NCBI GenBank assembly: GCA_903889565.1
Contig: CAISYC010000068.1
Location: 186,001-250,000, forward strand
Direction: 5' to 3'
Source of the DNA: an uncultured beta proteobacterium
Lineage (GTDB): Bacteria > Pseudomonadota > Gammaproteobacteria > Burkholderiales > SG8-41
DNA: 64,000 nucleotides
Shown: positions 42,975 through 51,932 of the stretch, piece after piece
How the letters are laid out: each line of letters opens with the position of its first letter
Numbering within the stretch: the first letter of the stretch is position 1
The notes under the pieces: generated by a model
Told to the model about the DNA's origin: nothing
The model's input: only the letters and a program-made list of their open reading frames with translations
The model's database searches: none
Translations under genes and position numbers: made by a program

Positions 42975-43457
42975 TCAGCCGATGCGGTCGGGCACGCGGC
43001 GCCGGATGTCGCGCGTCATGCGCAGCGCCGATTCGCGCCGCTGGTAATAACCCGGCAGATAAGCCGATTCGGCAAAGCCGCGCGCGGCATAGAAGTCGCG
43101 CGCCGCGCGATTGCTTTCGCGCAGTTCGAGATTGATCGTGCCGATACCGGCGACCAGCGCCGATTCCTCAAGCCAGGCGAGCAGACGGCTGCCGAGGCCG
43201 CAACGTTGACGATCGGGCAGGACCGCGAGCAGGCTCAAATGCGCGTGTTCGTCGCCGAAATCCATGATCGCGAAGGCAGTGACTGCGTTGCGTTCACCCG
43301 CCACCACAACGGCGGTCTCGCGCGCACGGATCGCGCGGCCGACGCGCTGCGGATCCCACGACCAGCCGGGCAGGCCCTCTTCGATGAGGGTGCGCGACAT
43401 CAGCGCAATCGGTGTCGCATCTCGGGGAACCGCAAGTCTGAGTTGAGGCGCGTGCAT
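42975..43457 (-). CDS. GNAT family N-acetyltransferase, RimI-like
   Basis: 160 residues from the ATG at 43457. The acetyl-CoA-binding motif is LLAVLPDRQRCGLGSRLLAWLEE (about 92-114, with QRCGLG as the Q/RxxGxG/A motif), followed by INLELRESNRAARDFYAARGF, a run typical of RimI. RimI acetylates the N-terminus of ribosomal protein S18. The long N-terminal part is more divergent than the rest, so I do not assign RimI outright. It converges on queG and lies near tsaE; tsaB-rimI pairs are common elsewhere. Confidence 0.82.
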   Translation of the reverse strand: MHAPQLRLAVPRDATPIALMSRTLIEEGLPGWSWDPQRVGRAIRARETAVVVAGERNAVTAFAIMDFGDEHAHLSLLAVLPDRQRCGLGSRLLAWLEESALVAGIGTINLELRESNRAARDFYAARGFAESAYLPGYYQRRESALRMTRDIRRRVPDRIG

Positions 43458-43504
43458 GAACCTGCAGAATAGCAGCGCCGTGCGGCCGGTGAAACCCCCT
43501 GCGG

Positions 43505-44068
43505 CTAGGACTTGCCTGTCTTCGGAATGAAGCGCAGGGCGACGCCGTTGTTGCAATAGCGCAGGCCGGTCGGTCTGGGGCCGTCGTTGAAGACGTGCCC
43601 GTGATGACCGCCGCAGCGCGCGCAGTGATATTCGGTGCGCGGATAGATGATCTTGTGATCGGTGCTGGTGCCGAAGACCCCGGGTATGGTCGTGAAAAAA
43701 CTCGGCCAGCCGGTGCCGCTGTCGTATTTCATCGCCGAGGTGAACAGCGGCAGCGCGCAGCCGGCGCAGGCAAACACGCCCGGGCGCTTTTCGCCATTGA
43801 GCGGACTGGAGCCGGCGTATTCGGTGCCTTCCTCGCGCAGCACATCGTAGGCGGCGGGCGAGAGCAGCTTTTTCCATTCGGCATTCGGCCGCGTCAGCGG
43901 CGGTGTCGGCGATGCGGCAATGTCGGCATTGTCGGCGAGCAGTGTTTTCCAGCTGTTCTGCAGTTCCTCGACCTCTTTCATGGTGGAAACCTGCGCGGCA
44001 AAGCTGCGGCCGGCAAGCAGCCACAGCGGCGCGCCGACGAGCAGTTGATTGAACTTGCGACGATCCAT
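43505..44068 (-). CDS. msrB: Exported peptide-methionine (R)-S-oxide reductase
   Basis: 187 residues. The N-terminus, MDRRKFNQLLVGAPLWLLAG, has a twin-arginine-like signal, so the enzyme is probably periplasmic, unlike cytoplasmic MsrB. Two CxxC pairs bind zinc (Cys101/Cys104 and Cys149/Cys152). The catalytic Cys is Cys172 in LRYCNNGVALRFIP. It repairs oxidised methionine in exported proteins. The ATG has a GGAGG ribosome site. Confidence 0.93.
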   Translation of the reverse strand: MDRRKFNQLLVGAPLWLLAGRSFAAQVSTMKEVEELQNSWKTLLADNADIAASPTPPLTRPNAEWKKLLSPAAYDVLREEGTEYAGSSPLNGEKRPGVFACAGCALPLFTSAMKYDSGTGWPSFFTTIPGVFGTSTDHKIIYPRTEYHCARCGGHHGHVFNDGPRPTGLRYCNNGVALRFIPKTGKS

Positions 44069-44174
44069 GTTTCCTCCGTCTGATCGACCGGCCGCCTGCG
44101 GCAAATTTGCCCGGCGCCGCCGCTTGATGCCGTTTGGTCGATCTTAAAGGAGTTTCCTTACGGTTGCGCGGCCC

Positions 44175-45455
44175 TCATGGATAGAGACCGCGCAACTGGC
44201 GGGCCTGCAGGATGCGTTCGCAGGCGACGATGTAGGCGGCCGTGCGCAGACTGGTGCCGCGGTTGGCGGCGACCGCGGCGATCGCGGCATAGGCCTCGGT
44301 CATCAGACGATCGAGTCGCGCATTGATTTCCTGTTCCGACCAGAAAAAGCTGGAAAAATCCTGCACCCATTCGAAATAACTGACGGTGACGCCGCCGGCG
44401 TTGGCCAGAACATCGGGTATGACCAGCACGCCGCGTTCGTTGAGTATGTCGTCGGCTTCCGGGGTGACCGGGCCATTGGCGCCTTCAACGATGATTTTTG
44501 CGCGGACGTTGCCGGCATTCGCGCGCGTGATCTGTTCTTCCAGTGCGGCCGGAATCAGGAATTCGGCGTCGGTGCGCCAGAATTCATCGCTTGAAAGCGC
44601 GTCGGTTCCGGGGAGGCCGCTCACCGTGCCGCTGCGCTTGATGTGGTCGTAGAGTTTTTCCGGATCGATGCCGGCGCCATTGAACACCGCGCCCTTCGAC
44701 GTTTGTACCGCCACCAGCTTGCAGCCGTGCTGGTGAAACAAACGGGCCGCCGCATAACCCACATTGCCGAAACCCTGGATTGCGCAGCGCGATCCGGCCA
44801 GCGCGATGTTACATTGCCTGGCCGCCTCGCGGGCAGTGACGAATACGCCGCGCCCGGTAGCGTCGCGGCGGCCGAGGCTGCCGCCCAGAGCCAGCGGTTT
44901 GCCGGTGACTACACCGGTGGCCGTGTGGCCGGCATTCATCGACCACGTATCCATCATCCACGCCATGATCTGTTCGTTGGTGTTGACGTCGGGCGCCGGG
45001 ATGTCGCGGTCGGGACCGATCATGAAACCGATTTCGCTGGTGTAGCGGCGCGTCAACCGCTCCAGTTCGGACAACGACAGCGCATGAGGATCGACGCGCA
45101 CGCCGCCCTTGGCGCCGCCGAAGGGCACGTTCACCGCGGCATTCTTGATCGACATCCACGCCGCCAGCGCCATCACCTCGGGCAGCGTCACGCCGGGATG
45201 AAAGCGCACGCCGCCCTTGCCGGGGCCGCGCGCTGTGTTGTGGTGCACGCGATAGCCTTCAAAGTGCGCCATCCTCCCGTCGTCCATGCGGATCGGCACG
45301 TCAACCATCAACACGCGTTTGGGCCGGATCAGGGTTTCCGCCAGTTCGCCGAGTGCGCCGAGCCATGGCCGCACGCGTTCAATCTGTTCGAGATAAATCG
45401 CCCATGGCCCCAGACGTTCGGGCGCGAGGTAGGAGGGGGCTGCGTATGTGTTCAT
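44175..45455 (-). CDS. Glutamate (Glu/Leu/Phe/Val) dehydrogenase
   Basis: 426 residues from the ATG at 45455; upstream ATG codons add up to 28 poorly conserved residues. The catalytic region has GKGGVRFHP and [13 protein letters not shown] with the active-site Lys, and [14 protein letters not shown]. The dinucleotide fold has [13 protein letters not shown] (GxGxxG). The NAD- or NADP-preference cannot be read safely. The enzyme links glutamate and 2-oxoglutarate. It is transcribed alone and divergent from the BMP-type gene. Confidence 0.93.
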   Translation of the reverse strand: MNTYAAPSYLAPERLGPWAIYLEQIERVRPWLGALGELAETLIRPKRVLMVDVPIRMDDGRMAHFEGYRVHHNTARGPGKGGVRFHPGVTLPEVMALAAWMSIKNAAVNVPFGGAKGGVRVDPHALSLSELERLTRRYTSEIGFMIGPDRDIPAPDVNTNEQIMAWMMDTWSMNAGHTATGVVTGKPLALGGSLGRRDATGRGVFVTAREAARQCNIALAGSRCAIQGFGNVGYAAARLFHQHGCKLVAVQTSKGAVFNGAGIDPEKLYDHIKRSGTVSGLPGTDALSSDEFWRTDAEFLIPAALEEQITRANAGNVRAKIIVEGANGPVTPEADDILNERGVLVIPDVLANAGGVTVSYFEWVQDFSSFFWSEQEINARLDRLMTEAYAAIAAVAANRGTSLRTAAYIVACERILQARQLRGLYP

Positions 45456-45629
45456 GTCGGCGAGCATCGGTTGCGGCGGGCTGACCGTCGGAGAAATCAG
45501 CATACCAGCGCGTCCGCGGGGGCAATTGTCCTGCGTCAAAAAGGCCGCGTAAAATTTCGCACGGGCATGTCACTTGCTTGTAATAAAAGTCGATTCGACA
45601 TGAGCGGATACGCGTAAAGGAGTCAGGGC

Positions 45630-46646
45630 ATGGTGATGTCGCGGCGCAGGTTTATCGGTTGCATGGCGGTGGCTGGTGCGGCAGGGGCGCTCGATGCCGG
45701 CGCTGCGTTTTCCGTCTTCGCGGCAGAACCGGCAAAAGTAGCGGCGTTGTTTGCCGGCAAAATCGACGACGGCGGTTTCATGGAGGCGGGTTATCGCGGG
45801 TTGCTGCGGGCGCGCGACCGCTTCGGCCTCGACACCGGTTACATCGATGGCATTCCCCCGCAACGCGAACGGCTGCAGCAGGCGCTGCGCGAACTCGCCG
45901 GCGGCGGCGCTGCGCTGGTGATTGCGCACGGCGGACAAAACAACGAAGCGGCGCAGACCGTGGCCGCGGAGTTTCCGGGAACGCAGTTTGCGGTGACGCA
46001 GGGCGGCGTGAAGAGCGCCAATCTATCGAGTTACGAAGTGCTGCAGGAACAGTCGGCGTGGCTGGCCGGCGCCGCCGCAGGGCTGCTGACCAAAACCAAC
46101 GTCGTCGGACACATGTCGGGCATCCGCGTGCGCCCCGGCCTCAAGGGCCGCGCCGCGTTCGCCGATGGCCTGCGCGCGACCAACCCGAAGGCGCAACTGC
46201 TGACAAATTTTTCCGGCACGCAGGACGACAACGCGGGGTCGCGCCGTATCGCGCTCGCAGAAATCGATGCCGGCGCCGATATCATTTTCACCATGCTCAA
46301 TGCCGGGCGTAGCGGCGCAATCGAGGCCTGTCGGGCGCGCGGCGCCAGGCAGATCGGCAATGTCGGCGACTGGGTGAAAAGCGTGCCCGACGTGTTCATC
46401 GCGTCGGCGATTGCCGACGTCAGCATGGCCGTGTTCGACGCGGCGGGCGATTTCCACAATGGAACATGGCAACCGAATGTGATCCGTCAGTTGGGGTTGG
46501 CGAATCCGGATGCGGTGAGACTTGCGCTGGCGGACAGTGTGCCGCAGCAAGTGCGCCAGCAGATTACGCAATATGCCGAGGCGATTGCGGCAGGGAAAAT
46601 CAAGGTGCCCGATGCGTACGAGGGCCCGGAGTTCAATCCGGCCTGA
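45630..46646 (+). CDS. BMP/PnrA-like ABC transporter binding protein
   Basis: 338 residues with a twin-arginine signal (MSRRRFIGCMAVAGAAGALD). The body matches the Bmp family (basic membrane protein/PnrA): VAALFAGKIDDGGFMEAGYRGL, LVIAHGGQNNEAAQTVAAEFP, and SYEVLQEQSAWLAGAAAGLLT. The family binds nucleosides or purines, and in proteobacteria other ligands. No ATPase or permease gene is adjacent, so it is either an orphan or serves a system elsewhere. A good AAAGGAG ribosome site precedes the ATG. Confidence 0.88.
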   Translation: MVMSRRRFIGCMAVAGAAGALDAGAAFSVFAAEPAKVAALFAGKIDDGGFMEAGYRGLLRARDRFGLDTGYIDGIPPQRERLQQALRELAGGGAALVIAHGGQNNEAAQTVAAEFPGTQFAVTQGGVKSANLSSYEVLQEQSAWLAGAAAGLLTKTNVVGHMSGIRVRPGLKGRAAFADGLRATNPKAQLLTNFSGTQDDNAGSRRIALAEIDAGADIIFTMLNAGRSGAIEACRARGARQIGNVGDWVKSVPDVFIASAIADVSMAVFDAAGDFHNGTWQPNVIRQLGLANPDAVRLALADSVPQQVRQQITQYAEAIAAGKIKVPDAYEGPEFNPA

Positions 46647-46661
46647 GCTGCCAAAACAAAA

Positions 46662-46701
46662 CCGCCGGCGCGGCCACGTTAAATTGTGGCGGTGCCGGCG
46701 G
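46662..46701. terminator. Hairpin between the BMP and thiolase genes
   Basis: CCGCCGGC (46662-46669) pairs with GCCGGCGG (46694-46701), with a further CCAC/GTGG pairing inside. The two genes converge here. No T-run follows, so it may be a stabilising or weak bidirectional stop element. Confidence 0.4.
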
Positions 46702-46722
46702 GTGTTTGCTGCGATGCCTGGT

Positions 46723-47877
46723 TCAGAGAGTGTTTTCGGAACCGAAGATCACAGTACACTGACTCGACAGTACACCCCCATTGCCGTGCGCGAGGGCGAT
46801 GTCGCAGTTCTTGACCTGACGCTTGTCGCATTCCCCGCGAACCTGGCGGATCGCTTCGATCAAAACCAGGAGGCCGTACATGCCGGGATGGTTGTATGAC
46901 AAGCCGCCGCCGCTGGTGTTGACCGCGACTTTGCCGCCGGGCGCGATGTCGCCGCCGGAAACGAAGCGGCCGCCTTCGCCCTTCGGGCAGAAACCGAGGT
47001 CTTCGAGGAAGAGGATCGGCGTGATGGTGAATGCGTCGTAGAGCGAGAGCATCCTGACGTCGGCGTGTTTGACGCCGGCCATCTTGAACGCCTTTGGGCC
47101 CGATTCGGCGGCGGCGGTGACGACAAAGTTTTCCATGTTGGAAATGGTCGCGTGGCCGATCGCTTCGCCGGTGCCGAGCACGTAGACCGGTTTTTTCTTC
47201 AGGGTTTTGGCGCGCGCGGCCGAGGTCAGGATGATGGCGCCGCCGCCGTCGGTGACGAGGCAGCAGTCGCGCACCGTGAACGGATAGCTGACCATGCGCG
47301 CATTCAAGACCTGCTCGATCGACAGCGGTTCTTTTTCCCACGCCTTCGGATTGAGCAGAGCCCACTGACGCGCGGCCACGGCCACTTCCGCGAGCTGTTC
47401 GCGCGTGGTGCCGAATTCGTGCATATGGCGCGCCGCCGCCATGGCGTAGGCGGACGCCGGCAGGAACGGTTTGAACGGCGTTTCGTAGTAGTTGTATTCG
47501 GGGCGCCCGGCGGCGGTGCGGCTGACGGTTTTCTGCGTGCTGCCGTAGGCGATCAGCGCCACTTCGCAAAGACCGGCTTCGATCGCCGCCTGCGCGTGCG
47601 CGATGTGCGCCATGAATGACGAGCCGCCGATGATGGTGCCATCGAAATAATTCGGCTTCAGGCGCAGATATTCGGCGAGCGCCAGCGGCGACAGCCGGAC
47701 CTGGCCGACCGCGGCAAACAGGCCGTCGATATCCGACATTTTGAGGCCGCAATCGTCAAGCGCGCGACGTGTGGCCTGGGCCATCAGATCGAGCGGGCTG
47801 GTGTGTTCGGCGACTTTGCCGAGATCGGATTCCGCGGCGCCGACCACGGCGACGCTGCCGCGTTTGAGATGGCTCAT
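46723..47877 (-). CDS. Thiolase-like protein, SCP2-thiolase group, without the usual nucleophile Cys
   Basis: 384 residues of the thiolase fold. The nucleophile segment reads IIGGSSFMAHIAHA (residues 82-95): Ser stands where a thiolase has Cys. The C-terminal part has NTSGGGLSYNHPGMYGLLVLIEA, with the His-Pro-x-Gly-type motif. DDCGLKMSDIDGLFAAVG and DAFTITPILFLEDLGFCPKG are family marks. It starts inside the end of the DUF35 gene (ATGA overlap at 47874). Related pairs act as aldolases or acyl-transfer partners, so C-C bond cleavage or formation without the Claisen Cys is possible; that is inference. Confidence 0.83.
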   Translation of the reverse strand: MSHLKRGSVAVVGAAESDLGKVAEHTSPLDLMAQATRRALDDCGLKMSDIDGLFAAVGQVRLSPLALAEYLRLKPNYFDGTIIGGSSFMAHIAHAQAAIEAGLCEVALIAYGSTQKTVSRTAAGRPEYNYYETPFKPFLPASAYAMAAARHMHEFGTTREQLAEVAVAARQWALLNPKAWEKEPLSIEQVLNARMVSYPFTVRDCCLVTDGGGAIILTSAARAKTLKKKPVYVLGTGEAIGHATISNMENFVVTAAAESGPKAFKMAGVKHADVRMLSLYDAFTITPILFLEDLGFCPKGEGGRFVSGGDIAPGGKVAVNTSGGGLSYNHPGMYGLLVLIEAIRQVRGECDKRQVKNCDIALAHGNGGVLSSQCTVIFGSENTL

Positions 47878-48263
47878 TTGGCACCTCCGGCCGGCACGAA
47901 GACATGATAGGGCGGCTGCTTCTCGTCGCCAGGATGCGCGCGGAATTTCACGCGCATGCCGATCTTGACCTCCATCGGGTCGATGTCTTCAACGCGGCTC
48001 ATCATGCGAAAGCCTTCGTCAAGGTCGATCATGGCAACATTCCATTTCGCGTTTTCCTTGCCGCACACCACGGTCGTCGTATAGACGGTGCCGAGTCCTT
48101 TGGACACGCGCCATTCGAGGTTGGTGCTGCCGGTTCTCGGCGCCACCACGCGCGGGAAAAACACCGGCGTGTTGTCGTCGGTGCAGACCTGGTACGCGAG
48201 TTCGCCCTTCTTGATGTGCTCGATGAAAATGCCGAGCGGCGATTTCTCCATCAGACTTTGCAT
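47874..48263 (-). CDS. DUF35 OB-fold protein, partner of the thiolase-like protein
   Basis: 129 residues. An N-terminal rubredoxin-like part (LAYQVCTDDNTPVFFPRVVAP) has kept only one of the four Cys that normally bind zinc. The OB-fold follows: GLGTVYTTTVV, YNVAMID-like NVAMIDLDEGFRMMSRVE and VKIGMRVKFRAH. DUF35 proteins bind acyl-CoA and pair with thiolases, for example in the archaeal HMG-CoA synthase complex and in steroid side-chain aldolases. The stop overlaps the thiolase start, which shows translational coupling. Confidence 0.85.
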   Translation of the reverse strand: MQSLMEKSPLGIFIEHIKKGELAYQVCTDDNTPVFFPRVVAPRTGSTNLEWRVSKGLGTVYTTTVVCGKENAKWNVAMIDLDEGFRMMSRVEDIDPMEVKIGMRVKFRAHPGDEKQPPYHVFVPAGGAK

Positions 48264-48301
48264 TGCTCCAACCTCCCTGGTAATAAATACAACTAATTCT
48301 T

Positions 48302-48370
48302 AGCCACAGAGTTCACAGAGAATACAGAGGCAACGACGCAATTGGGACTTCCTCTGTGCTCTCTGTGGCT
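48302..48370. repeat. Inverted repeat with CACAGAG elements
   Basis: AGCCACAGAG (48302-48311) and CTCTGTGGCT (48361-48370) are perfect inverted copies, and the inner parts (TTCACAGAG, TACAGAGG and CCTCTGTGCT) add further pairing. The right arm runs into the stop codon of the acyl-CoA synthetase gene. Such CACAGAG repeats occur between genes in many bacterial genomes. It might stabilise or end the synthetase transcript. Confidence 0.65.
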
Positions 48371-50009
48371 AGCCGTTTTTCTGTTCAAGTCCGAATTCGA
48401 TCAGCGCATGCGCCCGCAATTTGTTCTTTTGTACCTTCGCGCTGCCCGTCATGCCGATATGCTCGAAGCTGTCGACGATTCTGACGTAACGCGGCACGCG
48501 GAAATTGGCCATGCGTTCGCGGCTCCACGCAATAATATCATCCGGCGAGGCTGCCTCGCCGTCGCGCAGAATCACGTAGGCGGCCGGCACCTCGACAAGG
48601 CGCGGATCGGGCACGCCGATCACCTGCGCCTGCTTGATTTGCGGGTGGCGGTGCAGCACATCCTCGACTTCGGCCGGCGCAACATTTTCGCCGCCGACAC
48701 GAAACACGTCTTTCACGCGCGTCAGAAAACGCAGCCGGCCTTCGTCGTCCATCATGCCGAGATCGCCGCTGTGCAGCCAGCCGTCGGCGTCGATTGTTTT
48801 GGCAGTCTGCTCCGGCATTTTGTAATAGCCCTTCATCACGCTGACGCCGCGCACGACAATTTCACCGGCCTGCCCCGGCGCCTGCGCGCGGCCGGATTCC
48901 GGGTCGCGGATTTCGACTTCGACGTCGTCCAATACATGCGCCCAGCCGCCGATGCGTTTTTCGACATCGTCATCGAACCACGACATGCAGACGTTGGGCG
49001 AGGCTTCGGACAAGCCATAGGCATGGCAGAGGCCGCGCATGCCCATATTCTCGACGATCTGCCGCGATGTTGCGGGGCCGGCCGAGGCCCAGCCGCTTTT
49101 CAGCTTGAGCGGAAAGCGGCCGAAATCCGGGTGGTTGCACATCATCAGGAACATGGTGTCGTTGCCCGAGGTGATGCTGCAGTTTTCCGCCGCCATCAGG
49201 CGCAGCGCCTCGCCGGGCTCGAATGACGGCGTCGACAGCAGGGTCGCGCCGGAGGTCAACGCCGCCAGCATCGACAGCGTGGTGCCGGCGACGTGATAGA
49301 ACGGCCGCGCGCTGTAATAGCGGTCGCCGGCGCGGCAATCGAAGCGCGGCGCCACGCAGGCGGCGTTGCGCAGCATGTTGTCGTGCGTCAGCATCACGCC
49401 CTTCGGATACGAGGTCGTGCCCGAGGTGTACTGGATCAGCAGCACATCATCGGGATCGACCGGTCTGGCGTTGACCGCCGGCGCGCAGGCGCCCTGCGCC
49501 AGCCATTGCGCATATTCGACCGCGCCGGCCGGTATGTTGTCGCCGAGCACCACGATGTCGTGCAGCGCGGGCAGTTGCGGGTCCGGCAACGCGTATTCGA
49601 CCGCGGGACAGATCTGCCGCAGCATCGCGATGAAATCGATTTTGAGAAAGCGGTCCGCCACCAGCAGCAGTTTGACGTCGGCCTGCTTGAGGCAATACGC
49701 GAACTCGTCGGCCTTGAAACGCGTGTTCACCGGCACCGTCACCGCGCCGACGATGGCCGCGCCGTAAAAGAACTGCACCCATTCGACGGCATTGCCCATG
49801 CAGACGGCAACGTGGTCGCCGTGGCCGATGCCTTTTGCGCGCAGGGCGCGCGCAACCGCTTGCGCCGACTGTTCGAGCGCGCGATAACTGATGCGGCGGC
49901 CGGCGATGACCAGCGCCTCGGCATCCGGCCAGCCGGCGGCGGCGCGCGCGAGCGCCTGTTCGAGGGTTGACCGCGGCCAGAGCGCGGCGCGACGCGGCTG
50001 CTTTTGCAT
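48369..50009 (-). CDS. Acyl-CoA synthetase (AMP-forming)
   Basis: 546 residues. The ATP/AMP-binding motif is IQYTSGTTSYPKGVMLTHDN (about 191-210). HAYGLSEASPNV is the A5 motif, GWLHSGDLGMMDDEGRLRFL with RVKDVFRVGGENV are A7-A8, and TGSAKVQKNKLR near the C-terminus contains the catalytic Lys. It converts an organic acid to its CoA thioester at the cost of ATP to AMP + PPi. Thiolase/DUF35 genes lie downstream and hydrolase/hydratase genes upstream on the same strand. The group could feed a beta-oxidation-like route. Chain length or aromatic nature of the substrate cannot be read. Confidence 0.9.
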   Translation of the reverse strand: MQKQPRRAALWPRSTLEQALARAAAGWPDAEALVIAGRRISYRALEQSAQAVARALRAKGIGHGDHVAVCMGNAVEWVQFFYGAAIVGAVTVPVNTRFKADEFAYCLKQADVKLLLVADRFLKIDFIAMLRQICPAVEYALPDPQLPALHDIVVLGDNIPAGAVEYAQWLAQGACAPAVNARPVDPDDVLLIQYTSGTTSYPKGVMLTHDNMLRNAACVAPRFDCRAGDRYYSARPFYHVAGTTLSMLAALTSGATLLSTPSFEPGEALRLMAAENCSITSGNDTMFLMMCNHPDFGRFPLKLKSGWASAGPATSRQIVENMGMRGLCHAYGLSEASPNVCMSWFDDDVEKRIGGWAHVLDDVEVEIRDPESGRAQAPGQAGEIVVRGVSVMKGYYKMPEQTAKTIDADGWLHSGDLGMMDDEGRLRFLTRVKDVFRVGGENVAPAEVEDVLHRHPQIKQAQVIGVPDPRLVEVPAAYVILRDGEAASPDDIIAWSRERMANFRVPRYVRIVDSFEHIGMTGSAKVQKNKLRAHALIEFGLEQKNG

Positions 50010-50016
50010 TGGTCGT

Positions 50017-50997
50017 TTACTCCGCCTTGATGTGCGAGGTTTTGACCACGTTGGCCCAGCGCGCGACTTCTTTTTGATAATAGGCGGTGAGTTCTTCCGG
50101 CGTGCTCACCCAGACTTCGATCGCGCGCGATTTCATCTGCTCGAGCACATCGGGCGATTTCATGATGTGCCGAACCTCGGCGTTGATTTTCGCGATGATC
50201 GGTTTCGGCGTTCCCGCCGGCACGGCAAGTCCCCACCATGGTGTGGCTTCATAACCGGGATAACCCGATTCGGCGATGGTCGGCAGATCGGGCGTGTAGG
50301 GCGAGCGTTTGGCGCTGGTGAAGGCAATCGCGCGCAGGCGTCCCGATTTCCACAATTCGCCGACGGTCGAGTAACCGCCGAAGGCAATGTTGATCTGGCC
50401 GCCCATCATGTCGGTCAGCGCCGGCGCCAAACCTTTGTAGGGAATATGCACGATGTCGATCTTCGCCATCGTCTTCAGCATTTCGCCCATCAGGTTGGAG
50501 GTGCCGCCGTTGCCGGTCGAGCCGTAATTGAGCTGGCCCGGCTTCGCCTTCGCCAGCGCGACCAGATCCTGCAGCGTTTTTACCGGCATCTGCGGTTGCA
50601 CCACCAGCAGATAGGGGGTGGCGGCAACCATTGAGACGAACGCCAGATCGCGGTCGGTGTTGTAAGGCAGCTTCGGAAACAGGGTCTGGTTGACGGCAAG
50701 GGCGACCGAGCACAGCAGCAGCGTATAACCGTCGGGCGGCGACTTGGCCGCCATCTCGGTGCCGATGATGGTGCTGCCGCCGGCGCGGTTGTCGACTACC
50801 ATCTGCTTGCCCCAGTTCTCGCTGAACTTGGCGGCGAGCAGACGCCCGAGGTAATCATTCAGCGCGCCGGGCGGGAAGGGCACGATGAAGCGCATCGGCT
50901 TTTCCGGATAGCGTTCGGCGCCGGCCGGTGCCGCTGCGCCGGCCGCATTGCCAATCAGCAGCAGGGCAAGCGTGGCGATGAAGGAGGCATTGCGCAT
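50017..50997 (-). CDS. Bug/TctC-type periplasmic substrate-binding protein
   Basis: 326 residues with a signal peptide (SFIATLALLLIGNAAGAAAP). The family pattern is clear: YPEKPMRFIVPFPPGALND, GKQMVVDNRAGGSTIIG, AKSPPDGYTLLL, then VHIPYKGLAPALTDMMGGQ and DLPTIAESGYPGYE. It lies between the acyl-CoA synthetase and an alpha/beta hydrolase on the same strand, 7 bases from the former. Its ligand is thus probably the acid or ester handled by these enzymes. No TctAB permease genes are in the window. Confidence 0.9.
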   Translation of the reverse strand: MRNASFIATLALLLIGNAAGAAAPAGAERYPEKPMRFIVPFPPGALNDYLGRLLAAKFSENWGKQMVVDNRAGGSTIIGTEMAAKSPPDGYTLLLCSVALAVNQTLFPKLPYNTDRDLAFVSMVAATPYLLVVQPQMPVKTLQDLVALAKAKPGQLNYGSTGNGGTSNLMGEMLKTMAKIDIVHIPYKGLAPALTDMMGGQINIAFGGYSTVGELWKSGRLRAIAFTSAKRSPYTPDLPTIAESGYPGYEATPWWGLAVPAGTPKPIIAKINAEVRHIMKSPDVLEQMKSRAIEVWVSTPEELTAYYQKEVARWANVVKTSHIKAE

Positions 50998-51036
50998 GAT
51001 GAATCTCCCGGTTGAATTGAGTGCCTTGCGTCAGGG

Positions 51037-51882
51037 TTACATTTCGCGACAGGCGATGCCGTCGTGCGCGGCGATGAAATGCAGCACGTGATCGGTACAG
51101 GTCGCCGGCAGCAGCGTCAATACCGAGTGAAACGCCGTCGGCACGTGCACGAACTGCATGTGCGGTATACCCGAGGCGAGCTCTTCTTCCTGTTCGCGGC
51201 TGGTGATCGGGCCGCCGGTCGGATAAAGGCCCAGCACCGGCGCCCGTATTTTTTTCAGGAACGATGCGGCGCTGGCGTGGCGCAGCAGCCCGTAGAGTCC
51301 GCACATGACTTCGACGTCGGACTTGCCCATTTCATTCGCATACCATTCGAGCAGCCCCGGATCGGTGCCCGGTGGAAAGCGCGTGGTGCCGTTGGTGATG
51401 GCGGCCCATCTGGCGGCGCCGATCGAGCGCAGCGCATCTTCGCGCGACTTGAAGCCGACGGCAAAGGTTTCCTGATGCTTCTGATTGAGGCTGACCGGGG
51501 CTGACACCAGCGAGAGCGTGCGCACGCGCGCCGGCTGCGTGGCGGCAAGCACCATGCCGAGGATGCCGCCGAAGGATTCGCCGCAGTAATGCACCGATTC
51601 GAGTCCCAGTGCGTCGAGCAGCGCAACCAGATCGTCGACGTAATTCTCGACCGTGATTTCGGTGGCCGGATTGAAATCGACCGGCGACAGACCGAGCCCG
51701 CGCAGATCCGGCCGCACGATCTTGTAGAAGCGCGACAGATAGGGCACCCAGCTGTACCAGAACTGCGAGGAGCGGCCGAAGCCGTGCTGCAGCACGAGGG
51801 TCGGCGCAATTTTCCACGGATCGGTGAAATCATCGACGCGGTAGTGCAGCGTCGGCCTGTTTTTGCGTTCGAGGATGGGCAC
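51037..51882 (-). CDS. Alpha/beta-fold hydrolase
   Basis: 281 residues. The oxyanion region is LVLQHGFGRSSQFW. The nucleophile elbow is GESFGG (Ser of about residue 99 in YCGESFGGILGMVLA), the Asp is probably in GLYPTGGPITS or nearby, and the His is in VPTAFHSVLTL. It resembles 3-oxoadipate enol-lactonase and MhpC-type C-C hydrolases. Its place beside CoA-type genes suggests that it hydrolyses an ester, lactone or C-C bond in the catabolic route encoded here. Substrate unknown. Confidence 0.84.
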   Translation of the reverse strand: MPILERKNRPTLHYRVDDFTDPWKIAPTLVLQHGFGRSSQFWYSWVPYLSRFYKIVRPDLRGLGLSPVDFNPATEITVENYVDDLVALLDALGLESVHYCGESFGGILGMVLAATQPARVRTLSLVSAPVSLNQKHQETFAVGFKSREDALRSIGAARWAAITNGTTRFPPGTDPGLLEWYANEMGKSDVEVMCGLYGLLRHASAASFLKKIRAPVLGLYPTGGPITSREQEEELASGIPHMQFVHVPTAFHSVLTLLPATCTDHVLHFIAAHDGIACREM

Positions 51883-51932
51883 GGGATTCCTGGCGGGCCG
51901 CGCGCGTGCGCGGCGCTAATTCAGTGACGTGT

